Positions 12,101 through 24,199 of a DNA stretch of 64,000 nucleotides are shown in pieces. Both the position numbers and the translations under genes were made by a program. Source of the stretch: Lateolabrax maculatus (Eukaryota; Chordata; Actinopteri; Acropomatiformes; Lateolabracidae); the NCBI GenBank assembly GCA_031216445.1, contig CM062201.1, positions 3,190,001 through 3,254,000 of the forward strand, read 5' to 3'. Every line of letters begins with the position of its first letter. Position 1 is the stretch's first letter. The notes beneath the pieces are model-generated. The model worked only from the letters and a program-made list of their open reading frames with translations. It was not told the DNA's origin and did not search any database.

Positions 12101-14225
12101 GTCTAGGGCCCGCAGGAGAGAAAGCAGCTAGTCCTGCAACAAACTTCTAGGAAAGTCCTGTTCTGTAGGGCAAGGCTGGGTAATCTAAACCAGATTAACT
12201 GTCACATTTCTTTTTAAATAAACCAGCACAACAGCTTTGCAGTGAAGCTCTTTACTAATTTGTACTGAACAATAAACAGAAAAATTGTGAATTATGACTG
12301 ATTTTGGGAAATATGTTCCATGACGTGATGTTAGATGCAAAGCTGGTGTCAGGACACGGTTCAAAATCACACTTTTAAGATCATCAAATACACCAGGTGG
12401 AATATGAAAAAACATAAGAACAAAGATGTGAATAAAACGTTGAATATTTCCATCTGATGTAATGGTACATGTAAAATCATGGTGTTCAATTTAGATGATT
12501 CCAGGATCATATAGCTTCAATGAAATGATGGGACATTTAAGGAGGTTCAAGAGGGAAATGTAACATTTTGAAGCCTGAATAATAAATGAACACACATTTG
12601 TTCTTGTCGATTCTTGTGTAAGGGATCTATCGATTAAAATTGTACATATTTTTCAAATTAATTTACTCATCATGAGCACTCAGCTTGTGCAAACAATTGT
12701 ATAATGCCTCCTGTAGCTCTAGAGGAGCTTTGTCAAGTCTGAGCAAATTATGTCTGTCTCAGCTAGTCCTGAAGAAAGCCTGCGTTACAAATTGAAGATG
12801 TGGAGTCTCGTAAAAGACACTATAGAGTTGAATAATGGGAAATGCAGGATCCAGAATTTTTGGTGGTTAAAGGACATCTTGGCCTCTGCTGTTTCAATTT
12901 GGACCATTCTTGTTTCTCGCTTGAATAGAGATTTTCCATATGCTCAATTAAACTGTGAAGGATTTACTGTCTTAACAGGAATGCACTTCTAATGGAAACA
13001 CTGAATACTTTTTTTCTGTTAACAAACTAATAGTCTAAGAATCTAAATCTCTTGGTGTTGTTCTTCATAGACCCTTATTGGCTGAACTATACAGTAATGG
13101 GGTGGCAACACTACAAATACATGCAGTGGATGCTTAATGAAGTGGAGATATAATGGCAGGGCTTATTAATGCCAAAGCTAGTAGGCTAATTTAAGAATGC
13201 ACCTTGTAATCTTTGCAGGGTTGCTGGAGAGGTACTAAAGCTATTTAAATTCATGGTACATCCCCATCAAACACAGAACACAATTTACATGATTTTCAGC
13301 AACTTTTTGCACTATTGCATGAATAATACACATTGTGAATTGTCTCACCTCATGCATGTTTCATGAGGCAGGAACAACAAACCTTCGCTCTCTTGTACTT
13401 GGATTTTCAAAAGCCCTACGCTGTTCTTCTGCCTCCACAAAATCATAATCCGGTACCCCAGGAGCTGCACACGAAGCTGCGCTTCACTTCAACCAAAAGT
13501 CAAGCTTCATTTATCTACTGGTGTCTTCTTTGTACATTAGCGTGCAACACCTCCTGCTGCTTGAACGAGCTTTGGGCATGCTGCAGTAGCTGTCCACTGA
13601 GTCACAGTATAGCACAGCAAAAGGACCTGTTTCACACAGCTGGGTCCTTAGGCCATCTTTGACGCAGCTAGAAGATAGCTAAGAGCATAGGAGTAGTCCA
13701 TAAGGACTAGTGTAATGGTCTCTTAAGTGTGCATGCATGTGTTTGGGTTGGTAGTGGGGGTTGGGCGTTAGGGCCCCGAGGGATGTCAAAGGGCTGTAGT
13801 TGGGGGCTGGGTACTGTACTATGTACCTTTCACTATCCTAGGACTAAGTAGGACAGATAGATTATGTAAAATATGACCACGGCTGGGGAACAGAAGCAAG
13901 TGCATGTTCTATCTGTATCACTGCATCGATGAAAACTGTTGGCTCAGATGTGCACAAAAATATAAAATGAATGCTAAGTGTGCGCATAGTTTAGTAGTCA
14001 TTAATTCATGCTGCATCACATCCATGATATCGGTGGTGGGCTAACTACAAACTGAAATATTTGTATCTGTCATATTCTATATATTTTATTATTGTTAAGA
14101 ATCCCGAAGACCCGCACCAACAATGTGTTGGTTTGTCTTTTAATACTGTTCAACTTCCCAACCCTGTCTGTGGCACTCAGCCCCGAAGCCCATTGGTTCC
14201 TGCTGAAGACATACAATAAATCTTT
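12101..14225. other. Non-coding stretch with no gene recognised
   Basis: Mostly AT-rich unique sequence. Frames of 80-100 codons at about 12,750-12,992 and 13,363-13,662 show no known domain. A G-rich run lies at 13,745-13,773 and is listed separately. Confidence 0.45.
13745..13773 (+). other. Putative G-quadruplex motif
   Basis: Four G runs of at least three (13,745-13,747; 13,756-13,760; 13,763-13,765; 13,771-13,773) are separated by loops of 8, 2 and 5 bases. This meets a relaxed G-quadruplex pattern. Folding and function are untested. Confidence 0.35.
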
Positions 14226-14229
14226 AACA

Positions 14230-14595
14230 AGCCTGGGAATGTCAGAATGCTAAAATTTGCTAATATGAGGCTGGTGATAATGGTATTATTTGTATTTGGT
14301 ATTTGGTGTAAACCAAAGTATTGGACAAATTCACTTTAACCTGATTATGGTGCTATATGAGAATATGGGTAACATTACAATTCATCCTGTGGGGAACATG
14401 ACATTTGTAACATTTGTGTTCTAGTCTCTAATCTCCGTCCAGAGAGACATTCCACTCTGAACCAAGAACCTGCTGGTGGCACTAGATGTCAGTGGGTTCA
14501 CCAAAATCAATAATCAAGATTCATCCTCTGGAGGGGTCAATATAAAAAAAAAGTTAAGTCAGTGTTGTTGCCGACCAACCGGCCAACACTGTTAG
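14230..14595 (+). repeat. Dispersed repeat R1, near-complete degenerate copy
   Basis: Contains the ordered words 'aaccaaagtattggacaaat', 'aacctgattatggtgctat', 'attcatcctgtggggaacat', 'ctggtggcactagatgtca' and 'attcatcctctggaggggtc', ending near 'ccgaccaaccggcc'. The same order occurs in the copy at 23,081-24,190, so these are two members of one family. Within each copy the 'dispersed GGCGCTAG ... ATTCATCCT' module occurs twice, so the element is internally repetitive. It has no coding potential. Confidence 0.65.
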
Positions 14596-14952
14596 TGTAC
14601 TATAATTAAAATGGCTCACATTTATATAATTTCATTTAATTTTAAAAGGCTCAGTTATTTCCTTAAACAGCTATTCACTGTAGTTTTTATCAATCGTTAC
14701 TGAAACAGGAGGAAATAGATCATTTTTTGGGGACTATTTTCATCTGCGGATTAATACACATTTGGTGCACTAGTGAGTATTTGGGGCAGCCAGATGGTGT
14801 GTGTGGGGCTGAGTCGAAATAAACTGTATATATGTTTGTAATAAAGTGTGTGTGTTCATGGTGATGAAGGAAATGTAGCTCACTGATGAGTTTGTTTTTG
14901 GACAACAATGGAGCTCTATGGCACAGAGGAAGAAGCTATATCAGACTTTGAT

Positions 14953-14981
14953 ACACACACACACACACAAACACACACACA
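14953..14981 (+). repeat. (AC)n microsatellite, interrupted
   Basis: AC dinucleotide run with one internal AA interruption. Confidence 0.9.
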
Positions 14982-15104
14982 ATACTCGTTAGTTGATCAA
15001 TTCCATGTTGGTTTTTCCTGGTGTTTGGTGATGGTAAGACAAATGTAGAATATCACCAGACTTATCGTTTTAAACTTTCATCAATGACATTAAAAAAAGA
15101 ATGT

Positions 15105-15235
15105 CTGGAGACTATTCATGGTCCCCAGAGGATGGCTCCTAACTGTTTTAGTAATGTCATGGTCTTTCCTCTAGCACCACCATCAGGCCAAAACTTCACA
15201 CATGAAATCTCTCCCAGATAATGAGCCCTGATCAT
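15105..15235 (-). repeat. Dispersed repeat R1, partial copy, reversed
   Basis: The plus strand reads 'catggtccccagaggatggc', 'ctctagcaccaccatcaggc' and 'caaaacttca'. These are the reverse complement of the R1 words GCCTGATGGTGGTGCTAGAG and CATCCTCTGGGGACCATG. Only the 3' module is present. It lies 510 bp from the plus-strand R1 copy at 14,230, in the opposite orientation. Confidence 0.6.
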
Positions 15236-15239
15236 TTTG

Positions 15240-17830
15240 TACAAATCATCAGCTTCCCACAAGCAGCACCTTCAGATGCAGTCCTTTACTATGTAATTAT
15301 ATAGTAATATAAATGGATTTGCATACCATTTTCTGTGGATTTTCACAGGGCCAGGCAGCTGAATCTTAATGTTTTAGTTTAGTGGGATGTTAAGAATAAT
15401 CCAGCCTTTGAGAATTATTTTGAAGAGAGAATACAGTAAGAAATATAGCTTACCATAAGAGTCTCATACTTATAAATAAGTCCTACTCTTACGACAATAA
15501 TGTTTTCTCCAGTAGAATGAATGCATAGTAAAATATGCATATAAAAATACTCTTTCAATCTCCCCCCACCCTCCCTCTTTCTCACCTTTAATGTCACTCT
15601 CATACCCACACAGACACACACATTCACGCCCATTCACCTGAAAACTAGAAACAGCTGATGCGGAAGGCGAAGCGTGTGCTGCAGAACAGCAGCTTGCCAG
15701 CAGGTGCTGCTAATCAAAGCAGCAAGCGAGCTACTCCTAACACTTTATCTGAACATCTCTGTCATCCCTCATTACTGTTGGAAAAACACCAGCATTCAGA
15801 CGTTTGTATGAGTTTAACATGGAGATATTTGATACTATAACACTGATTTCAGATAGTAGCAAAACAATATTTTTTAATTTAATTCCGGACACCAGTTTTT
15901 TCTCTCAGCTTACGTGTCTTTGTTGTTTTGCAAAAACCCCACCAACCCTGACACTTAAATTTGGAAAATAAAAAACTTGAAAAGCAGGCATTACTCACGG
16001 GAGACCTTTTTTCTTGAGTTGAATCCAGAGTTTCCTCTCAGGCCACCAAATCCTCACAACTAAATGAAAAAATACACTCTCAGATCATTCCAAAATGATC
16101 CATAAAGCATGACCGTTACAAAACTGATTCATTTGAGTGTGTTCTGATCTGTCACCTCCATGATTTAGGTTTGCAGGCAGCCCAGGTGCTGAACAGAAAC
16201 CCTGAGAACATACCAGCGGATAGAGATATTTATAGTTTCAGGGACCCAAGTGAAATTTTCTCAGGGTGCACAGAATTTCAACCAGCTCTCCTGAGGCAAC
16301 CCTCCACTACACCCCTAACCATAACCATATAAAACATTTGGCTGGAGATTGATTGGCGTTGTGCAGCCAGGCAGGAAGCAGTTGTCCTTACCCACAGACA
16401 ATGTCTGGTAACAAATTACTGGTTGAATACTGAAATAAATGAGCACTGATTTGAAATGCATTGACTTTTTAAACATATTGCACTAAAACTGTCATCTTCC
16501 CCGAACCTTAACCAAGTGTTTCACTAACCTAATGATGCATGGGGGAGGCAGGACACAGACCCCGGTCTCTGCTGTCATAATTTGAGTCGCAATTACATTT
16601 CCTCCAAAATGAAAGAAAATTAGTAGGATTTGACTGTATTTTGTTGGAGACAGGGCTCCATCAAATCAGTATATCACCGTACAGGTTCCAGAGCTCAGGA
16701 GCAACGACCACAGTGGCCCCATATTGCTTCCATCTGGAGGTTCTGATAAGGTGAAGCGCTAGTGATGTGCATTTCCATATCTGCCAGTTCTGTATCTTTT
16801 CTACACTGGTAAAGTATTTCAAAAAGGTAATATTTTTGACAAAAGCTAAAGTGATTCTTTATATTTTAGCCAGTCTTTCAGTTTGTATCGTGCTACAGCA
16901 GCAGGAGGCCACTGTTGCTATTCGAAGGCTGTGGAAACATTTCCATGTGTAGGAACAGGAAAGGTTAGAACCAATCAATGCGGCCCTCAGAGCCTCCTGG
17001 CGGCATTGTGTGTCACTTGTAGGTCACCTGTGCCACCTTGTCCATTATCTAGCAGTGCAGCAGGTTATCTCCTGAGCTCTTGTAAAAGCACTGAGGATTG
17101 ATAAAATCGCTTAGGCGCAACAACTGAGGCAACAACAAGGATCAATAGCCTGCTGGCCAGCCTCTGGTTCCCAGTGATGTGGAAGAACCATGTCTCTTTC
17201 TAGGACTCTTTGGGGCTTGATAAGAAATTCAAGACAGTCTTAGAAAACCACAAACACACTGTTAGGGTCACCAGATAGCCTGTTTCTATTCCCTTGGAGC
17301 CCTCTTTTTCAGCTTCTACAAGTGAAACCAAGCAGAATATTGACTGACTCCCCAGAGAAGGTCATGCTTCGGTGGTTGGAATGAAAAAGCCCACTGATGG
17401 CCAAGTTTTCCTTTAAGACTCAAATCAAATTTAACTGGATTTTGAAATGACATGAAAACATTAATAATAACATTAGCTCAGATAATCTCGTTGTTGTGTT
17501 AAACCTCTATCTTCAATCATCTTAAGCCGGCATGAAATTATTTTGGCAATGCTGAGGATGTTTCTGTGAAATTCTCCATTTCCATTCAATCTTACTAATT
17601 CTGGGCCTACGTTCTGATTTGCATAAACACATTATTGTATGTTGACCCATCTCTATGGCCTGAAAATGTTTCTGCCTGTCTGGAAAAGGCTTTGACATGT
17701 TCAACAAACTGTTTGGTACATGTTATGAGTGTGGATGGAGGAGAAAGCGGAAGTTAATAACCTCAGCTGGGAGAGTGAAGGGGCCAGCTGCGCCCTCTGT
17801 GGATTCCTTATTAAATGTGCGTTTATTTCT
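15240..17830. other. Non-coding stretch with no gene recognised
   Basis: Unique-looking AT-rich DNA. No exon, transposase or reverse-transcriptase motif was found in any frame. No inverted repeat stands out. Confidence 0.45.
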
Positions 17831-17831
17831 A

Positions 17832-17871
<40 letters not shown>
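17832..17871 (+). repeat. (TG)n microsatellite
   Basis: TG dinucleotide run with a single TTT interruption near its start. Confidence 0.95.
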
Positions 17872-18573
17872 ATGTGCAGGTGGCCAGGTGCAAACGGCAA
17901 AAGGAAAAGCTCATTTTTCAGGTTATCTAGGGTTGGATCGAGGGTCACAGGGTTCAAATTCGAATGCTTTCATTGAGAAAATAATGTCAGGGGATTGAAT
18001 TTGTGCTGTAAGAGATATAAGCACTGACAAGCAATGAGACACATGGGACGCAGCAGGACGCCACTGAGGTGCTATCGTGGAGCACTAGTATGTTGTACTT
18101 TGGACGGAATTTTAACCCAAGAACTGAGGATTCCCTTTAAGAACAATTCAAAAACATAATCTGGCCATGTTTAACGCACGCCTGCACACATAAACACCTT
18201 TGTGTATGTGTCAAACTACAGAAGAAACTGATGGATTTACTTGCATATGACTGTGTGCATGTACAATGTAGCTGCATATATGTAGGCCACTTGCTTACAC
18301 TAACTTTCAGTGATTTATTTATTTTTTTTTCCAGTAGAAATGCAAGATACTGCCCTTTATTTAATGTAATATACAAACACTTTGAGGATCTTCTTTGAAA
18401 ACACTAGAGGATGAGAACACTTCTGTTCGTCCTTCTATACATATGCATCACTTCATTTGTGGGCGTACAATACGCTCATGTCCAGGAAAATCAGTCACCA
18501 GCCTTGATAGAATATGACTTCCGGGCCTTGGAGAACAAACCATTCCTCCCCCTTTAAGTGTTTCAGCACTCCA

Positions 18574-18574
<1 letters not shown>

Positions 18575-18608
<34 letters not shown>
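18575..18608 (+). repeat. (TG)17 microsatellite
   Basis: Uninterrupted TG run. Confidence 0.95.
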
Positions 18609-18609
<1 letters not shown>

Positions 18610-18619
18610 CTACCGTGGT

Positions 18620-19870
18620 CTGATAACTGGCTGAAAAGCAAAACTGTCCAATTAATTTCATGCGTGCAGTGCCAGAAATTTGACAGCTGCATTTCCTTTT
18701 CCTAATGTGTCTGGACAGCTAGCTAAACATATTGCGCCCCTTACTGCGTGCCTTGTGTAAAGCACATGTGAGTTACAAGTTACATTAGCTGGAACGGTTA
18801 TTTATGAATCTGTAGGCTACTGTTCTCTTCGAGTTACTGTCTGTGGAAGTGACAGCTGAAGAGACCAGCAGCTGGGGGAGCAGATGTCTTGTCAAGCATT
18901 CTTATGTATTATTTTCTTACATCATGAGATTTTTTTTTTTTTTAGTAAGTTCGGCGTGACACCAAAACAAGTATCAACATAGTTTTAGCTGTCACCTCCT
19001 CGTGATTGGTCAGTATCATAAGAAGTGGCAGCGATAAGTGCAGCACAGCACATTATGATATCATGTAGCAAAGTGGATAATAAAAGGAGATGAATGACAT
19101 AATGTTCATATTTTATTTTGAGTGTTGCTGTGTGTTGGCTTTTATTCAGCCAGGCATAAACAAGCAGACTAGGCAGAACAGAATGGTGTCCTCTGATTGG
19201 TGCATTTTTGCCAATCAGATTTTATGTGTGATTTGCTGCCTCGTGGAAAAATTTCCTGACGGTTATCTGTGAAGCAGCACATTACCAGGGTTGTTAAAAC
19301 TTCATGACGAGGAGCTCAAAAAGACAGGCCTCCTTTAATCAGGCTTGTCTTATAGCCAGGCCTAAATATATACTGTATATGTGTAATGGAATGTATGTGT
19401 CTCTTTATATCTGAAAATGTCTGTTTACATTCCAATAATTTATTTTCTAAGTCGAATTATGGGATTGCCTTTCATCATGGACACATAATTGGAAAATGAA
19501 TTTCAATCTGATTAAATTATTTCATTTTAATACTGGCTGCCACAAAGTTTCATACCCTCATTCCTCTACTTTTCTCATTCCATTTCATGCCATTTAGCAA
19601 GTTATTTCTTGAGTCAGTTTGAATTTCCAACTGCAAACTCCTTTTAATGATGTATGATTAAAAACATGGCCCGAACTTCAGGATACTGTATATCCTAAAG
19701 ACAGGACTTCAGTTGGATTCATTGTTTCAATGCATTTTTTTAGGGATTTTTAAAATGTATGTTCCCCATTGTGTGTGGACATGCATGCGCGTCTGCATCA
19801 GTACAGCACCATTCACCGCAGCCTCCATGTGTCCTGTTCCCAGACTTCTCTACACAGTCACTGAGGCAGC
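18620..19870. other. Non-coding stretch, paired CCAAT-type motifs
   Basis: No gene is recognised. A 9-bp perfect inverted repeat TCTGATTGG / CCAATCAGA with a 10-base spacer lies at 19,192-19,219; each arm is a CCAAT-box core. A T run lies at about 18,931-18,943. Confidence 0.4.
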
Positions 19871-19877
19871 GTACACT

Positions 19878-19992
19878 GCGAGACACCCAGGACCGGTCAC
19901 CAGTCCAACATTGCTACTGGTGAAGACAGACAAACACATTCACACCTTAGCTGTCCAGAGGTACATGCCTGTGGACATGGGGACAAAACCTT
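19878..19992 (+). repeat. Degenerate fish dispersed repeat fragment
   Basis: Words such as 'accggtcaccagtccaacat', 'agacagacaaacacattcac' and 'catgcctgtggacatgggga' occur in the order of a common fish repeat that reads roughly 'ggtcgccagtccatc ... cattcacac ... catgtctttggac'. The match is from memory and diverged, and boundaries are approximate. Confidence 0.4.
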
Positions 19993-19999
19993 AAATAAC

Positions 20000-20930
20000 T
20001 GGAAGATGCCAATAACAGAGATTTGTTTCAAAGCCCTTGCTTAGCTGTTATTAGGGGCTGCCACAAATTCTAACAGTGCTACTCCTTCTGCAGTCTTTGT
20101 TTCACTTTCTGAGTGTTTAAGAAGCAGAACAAAAACTGTCCAAACAGCGTAAGGTGGTGTAGTGATAGTAGAGCAATGATTTACAGCTGTATGCTTCCCA
20201 TGCAGAATATATTGACACTCTGACGAATGGCTCCATCTGTAAATAGCCAGTCTTAAGAGGATGTTGCAACACATCCAGACCAAGAGGCTTTGCAGATAAA
20301 GCAGCTGTGATTGGCCGTTTTGAGAGCAGCCATTATCTCATTTTACCCTCTGCTGAGAGGCATCTCATTATCTTCCTCTCAGTGAAAATGAGTCTGCATC
20401 ATCAGTAGTGTTGGCTACTGCCTGATTCACAACAGCTAATTGGTCTGGTCACTGCTGGAGTTACATCAGTCATTGGACTGTGCAGAGAGTTGTGTGGTCA
20501 GCCGGCTGGTTAGGTAAATCCTCAGGGTTGATCTGGCTTATTAATCAATGTACATAGTTTATATGTGGTAGACTATATCCAGATGTCAGGGGGAGCAGTT
20601 AGCTTTAAATGACACAGGGGGCAGCGGTAGCCTGAAGACCGGAGCAAGATCCAGCGTAAGATGTCATTTGAAATCCGGCCCGGTCAGTGAAAGAAGTGGA
20701 GACAAGCCTTGGGTTAAATACACATCACTAAGAAAATCATCATGAGGAGAATCCATAAAACGGCTCAAATATGGCACCAGCATGCAGTAAATTTCATATT
20801 ACTAATAACTACTACCACGGCCAGAGCACATTTGCAAAGGGGGCCCTGGGAAAGGCGTGGGATGTTGGTCCCTAATCAGGCCCTCGACCATAAGATCCGT
20901 TAAAAATATGAACTGAAATATTAAAGGTAT
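20000..20930. other. Non-coding stretch with no gene recognised
   Basis: Unique-looking sequence. The segment at about 20,290-20,500 is sequence-complex with several TAAT/ATTA cores and could be conserved, but nothing here proves it. Confidence 0.4.
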
Positions 20931-20932
20931 CA

Positions 20933-21256
20933 GGGTTGCAACTAACCGTTATTTTCACAATTGAATCATCTGCTGATTGTCTTTGTGATCGACAAATCAT
21001 TTGGTTTATAGTGTGTTCAGAAATATGGTCACAATTTCCTAAAGCCCAAGCTGATGTCCTCGGATCACTTGTTTGGTTTTATCAACAGTCCAAATTCCAC
21101 AAATATTCACACACAAGTCAAAAAAGCAGCAACTCCCCTCATTTGAGAAGCTGGAACTTGGGCATGGTTTGGAAGTTTTTGACTGAAAAATGACCTATGC
21201 GATTAATTGATTACCAACATTTTCATTATGCAACCAATTGTTTCAGTTCTAAAAGG
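20933..21256 (+). repeat. Degenerate MITE-like repeat with GTTGCAACTAA terminus
   Basis: Begins 'gttgcaactaaccgttattt' and ends 'caaccaattgtttcag'. Between them are 'ctaaagcccaagctgatgtc', 'ttgagaagctggaac' and 'gattaattgattacc'. This order matches a widespread fish element beginning GGGCTGCAACTAACGATTA and ending with ATTAATCG-rich sequence in inverted form. Both ends are diverged here. No coding capacity is visible, and the 85-codon frame inside is not a protein I recognise. Confidence 0.6.
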
Positions 21257-22810
21257 TAATCAAGCTACATTTTGACATGGGGCCCCTCATCAAGCAGGGG
21301 CCATAGATTAGGTAAAAATGCAAGAGTCATCTTTTTTTTTTGGCCTTAGTGGCCTTACTGGTTATATATGCGTATAACAAATGTGAATTAATTAATTGTG
21401 TGAATTAAATGTCCCACAGTGAGTTTGGGTCCTTTGGTATCCTTGAGGTTCTGGGGGCCCAGGACAGTTGCCTACTCTCTGTGGCCAGTAATCCAGCCTT
21501 GGTTAATACTGTTATTGTGAATAATAAAAATATTTTATTACTGGTATTAATCCAACTGCACAGGTGGACGACACTGGACCAAAAAATAAAGAAACTGATC
21601 TAAATGAATCTATTTGTGTTTGAGTCTTCTGATTTCAAGAGCTTTTCTCAATATGACACAGCGCCCTCTAGTGAGTACAAGCCTCCCTCCAACTTTCAGC
21701 TGCGTTTCTCCATGCCCTCCCCGATGTGTCCTCAGAAATCCAAAGGCTCAACAGAGAGGGTGAGATCATTACGACCCATGCAATGTCCCATAAAATAACA
21801 GTTTGCAGGTGATTGTGTGCTTTACTGTTTTAATAAAAGTTGCTAAAATGGTTAGTTTCTAAAACTTTTTTTGTTAACAAGTTCCTCTTTATTTGTGCAC
21901 AAGCCAAAACCCTTTTGATCAAAATGATGATCCTGGTCTCTTTTGGAAGGTAACACTTTGGTGTTTACTAGTAATAACGAACCAAAATGACATGTAATAT
22001 TTGAATGCACTTTATTTGAATAAATGAAATGTAATCTAAATTTCATGTTTCTTAATTCTACTGTTCTGTTTTGTGTATGTAGTTTGGTAAAGTGATGATT
22101 TTACATTCCCAATAGGGTAACAAACTTGCGTATTCCTCCTGTACCGCTTGTTGAGGGGTTCATATTTAAACTAAAGAAGTCAGATTTCAATACGCGGCTG
22201 TCCGAAACTGGTATTGCACATCCCTCAAAAAGGCATCTGAATAAACCTTTATGATCTTGATGTGAAAATTATTAGATTCAATTACTATTAACTTCTGTCA
22301 TGTTTATTCAATTATAGTAGAGTATTTAATATACTCTTTCTCGGGGATATAATCACTATATTGCAACCCGTCCCTCAGTCATAATCATGGATAGTTTTTA
22401 TCTCCCATCATGCTCCACAGTAGGTTTAACTTTAGAGAACAGTCTAAAAGCCTTGCTTCTCTAGCCCATTCTCTCTAGAGGCAACCAGCTTAAACAGCCA
22501 TTCTATAATCCAATAGCTCTCCATGCGGAAAGACTCATATGTCTGCACAAGCACACGTCCACGCAGTGCTATGAAGCCAAAGTGCAGCAGTTGACAGATT
22601 CTGTCATAAAGCAGCCTGTGTTTTCCTTTATACTGCTTCAGTGGCGTGTTATCCATCTTTTTCTGTGGACAGCTTGCTTCCATCAACTTTTTGGCTCAAT
22701 TGGAGGCTGTCAGAAAACTGCTGTACTGGAATTAAAGGAAAAATCCTGAAGCTGTAGAGTAACTGCTTACTGCCTTGCAGCCCTCTGATGTTTAACAATA
22801 CAGAATCGAC
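21257..22810. other. Non-coding stretch with no gene recognised
   Basis: AT-rich DNA with short chance frames only. No microsatellite above ten units and no transposon motif was found. Confidence 0.45.
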
Positions 22811-22819
22811 ATCCATGAG

Positions 22820-22965
22820 CAGCTTAAAGTGTTATTTATACATCACCACTGAATCAAATGACTATGTGTGATGTGAAAGGTGTTGCTCATTGTAACAAAC
22901 CCAAAGAGGGTCATCGCCAACGCTGCAGTTCCCCTCAACTCTATATGGAGCTTTTTAGCCTGTTT
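22820..22965 (+). repeat. Dispersed repeat R2, 5' part
   Basis: The segment at 22,868-22,920 aligns by eye with 32,828-32,880 at about three matches in four, sharing 'aaaggtg..gctcattgtaac' and 'aacc..agag'. A second member in the same window shows that this is a dispersed repeat rather than unique DNA. The part that continues in the other member as the 3' half is not seen here. Confidence 0.5.
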
Positions 22966-23080
22966 TAGCTTGAAAACTCTGCTTTTGCCAACTTCTTTCA
23001 TTATCCACTATTTGGACTGAGACTACTGATGAATAGTTTACAGGTATTTCTTTCTAATATTCTGTAAGTGTGGAGTCTTC

Positions 23081-23371
23081 AGCCATGCCTGCAGCTCTGG
23101 GAGGCTGTACGTGGGCACAGTGGTACTCTGAGTAACATGCTCACAATGAAAATGCTAACATGCAGATGCTAAGCAGATATCATGTTTACCATGTTCAGCT
23201 TGTTGGAAGACATTTTGACCTGATAATGGCGCTAGATTAATAGTCAGGGGGTTCACCTAAATTGTTACAATTTAATCCTGAAGGGGGCATGAATGTGTGA
23301 ACCAAATCTCATGACGATCCATTGAATAGCTGTCAAGGCATTTCACTCAAAGCATAAATTCCATGATAAAT
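23081..23371 (+). repeat. Dispersed repeat R1, 5' part of an interrupted copy
   Basis: The best-preserved R1 member. It carries 'agccatgcctgcagctctgg', 'taacatgctcacaatgaaaa', 'catgtttaccatgttcagct', 'ttttgacctgataatggcgc', 'gtcagggggttcacctaaat', 'catgaatgtgtgaaccaaat' and 'ggcatttcactcaaag' in order. The expected next module (a 'cctcatagtggcactagagg' word) appears only 745 bp further on, at 24,117. Non-R1 sequence containing LINE protein homology lies between the two parts. Confidence 0.7.
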
Positions 23372-24116
23372 AAAAGTATAAATTCTAAAGAAAAAGTCAG
23401 AGAAAAAGACAGCAACACTTATCATAGTTGGAAAAATACTGTCAAACCTGGGCCCTGACAACTATGTCGAACAAACAAATCATCATATATAACTTTCAAA
23501 CACAGGAAATTTTACCATGGCTGTGAATTAACTAAAAGACAAAGCAAAATGGATATCCTATGCCATCAAGAGATCAATCAAGACTGAACTACCAGTTAAA
23601 ACCTGGCTCAAAATATTCAAATCAACAAACATCATTGAAACAACATTGAAATCCTGCATGCAGAGTTCTACAAAGGTATCGTCCAGGTGTAGAGAAGAGC
23701 TCCCAACTCTGCACACAGAGCTGAATCAGGCCGATACCCTCTACGGTCTAATATTCAAAAACAAGCCCTAAACTTCTGGAATCAATTAGAACAAGTGAAC
23801 CACTCTCCTTTGCCTACAAAGCCGTTTGAGTTGAACCCACAAAGGAGTCCGCTCTGCCTACTGGTCCTGAGGCTGGGCGAACCGTCAACCACTCAGGTCA
23901 TTACACCACAACCACCTCAGCTTCAGGACACAAGCGTCAGAAAATTGGACCCAACCAAATTATTAATTTATTAATATTAGGAATTATTATTAATTCCAAA
24001 CGCACTGCAACCATTACCAAAGTCTTAGAGAGCATTATTGTACAGAAATATTGCCAGGTTCTCTATCTAAGTGACTTGAACAGACACGCAACATGTCACT
24101 GAAAGTCGAATTTACG
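23372..24116 (+). mobile_element. LINE ORF2 C-terminal fragment inserted in R1
   Basis: A frame from about 23,647 to 23,960 with one internal stop reads NIEILHAEFYKGIVQV, then (after the stop) RRAPNSAHRAESGRYPL, then NIQKQALNFWNQLEQ, then SPLCLLVLRLG. The series 'HAEF-K-I--V-R--PN-A-RAE-GRYPL---IQK-A--FW--L' is a pattern I associate with the region after the reverse-transcriptase domain of a fish non-LTR retrotransposon ORF2. Just upstream another frame reads KTWLKIFKSTNI, also family-like, which implies a frameshift at about 23,640. The fragment is 5'-truncated and non-functional. Its limits are set from where R1 stops and resumes; no clear target-site duplication or poly-A tail was found. 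The clade is not assigned. Confidence 0.55.
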
Positions 24117-24190
24117 CACCTCATAGTGGCACTAGAGGAGTCAGAGCATCACCAACATCAGTATTGATCCTGAACATGGGATCTGTCTAT
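24117..24190 (+). repeat. Dispersed repeat R1, 3' part of the interrupted copy
   Basis: 'cctcatagtggcactagagg', 'catcaccaacatcagtattg' and 'gatcctgaacatgggatctg' continue the second R1 module missing from 23,371. This supports one original R1 element later split by an insertion. Confidence 0.6.
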
Positions 24191-24199
24191 TCTCCGATA

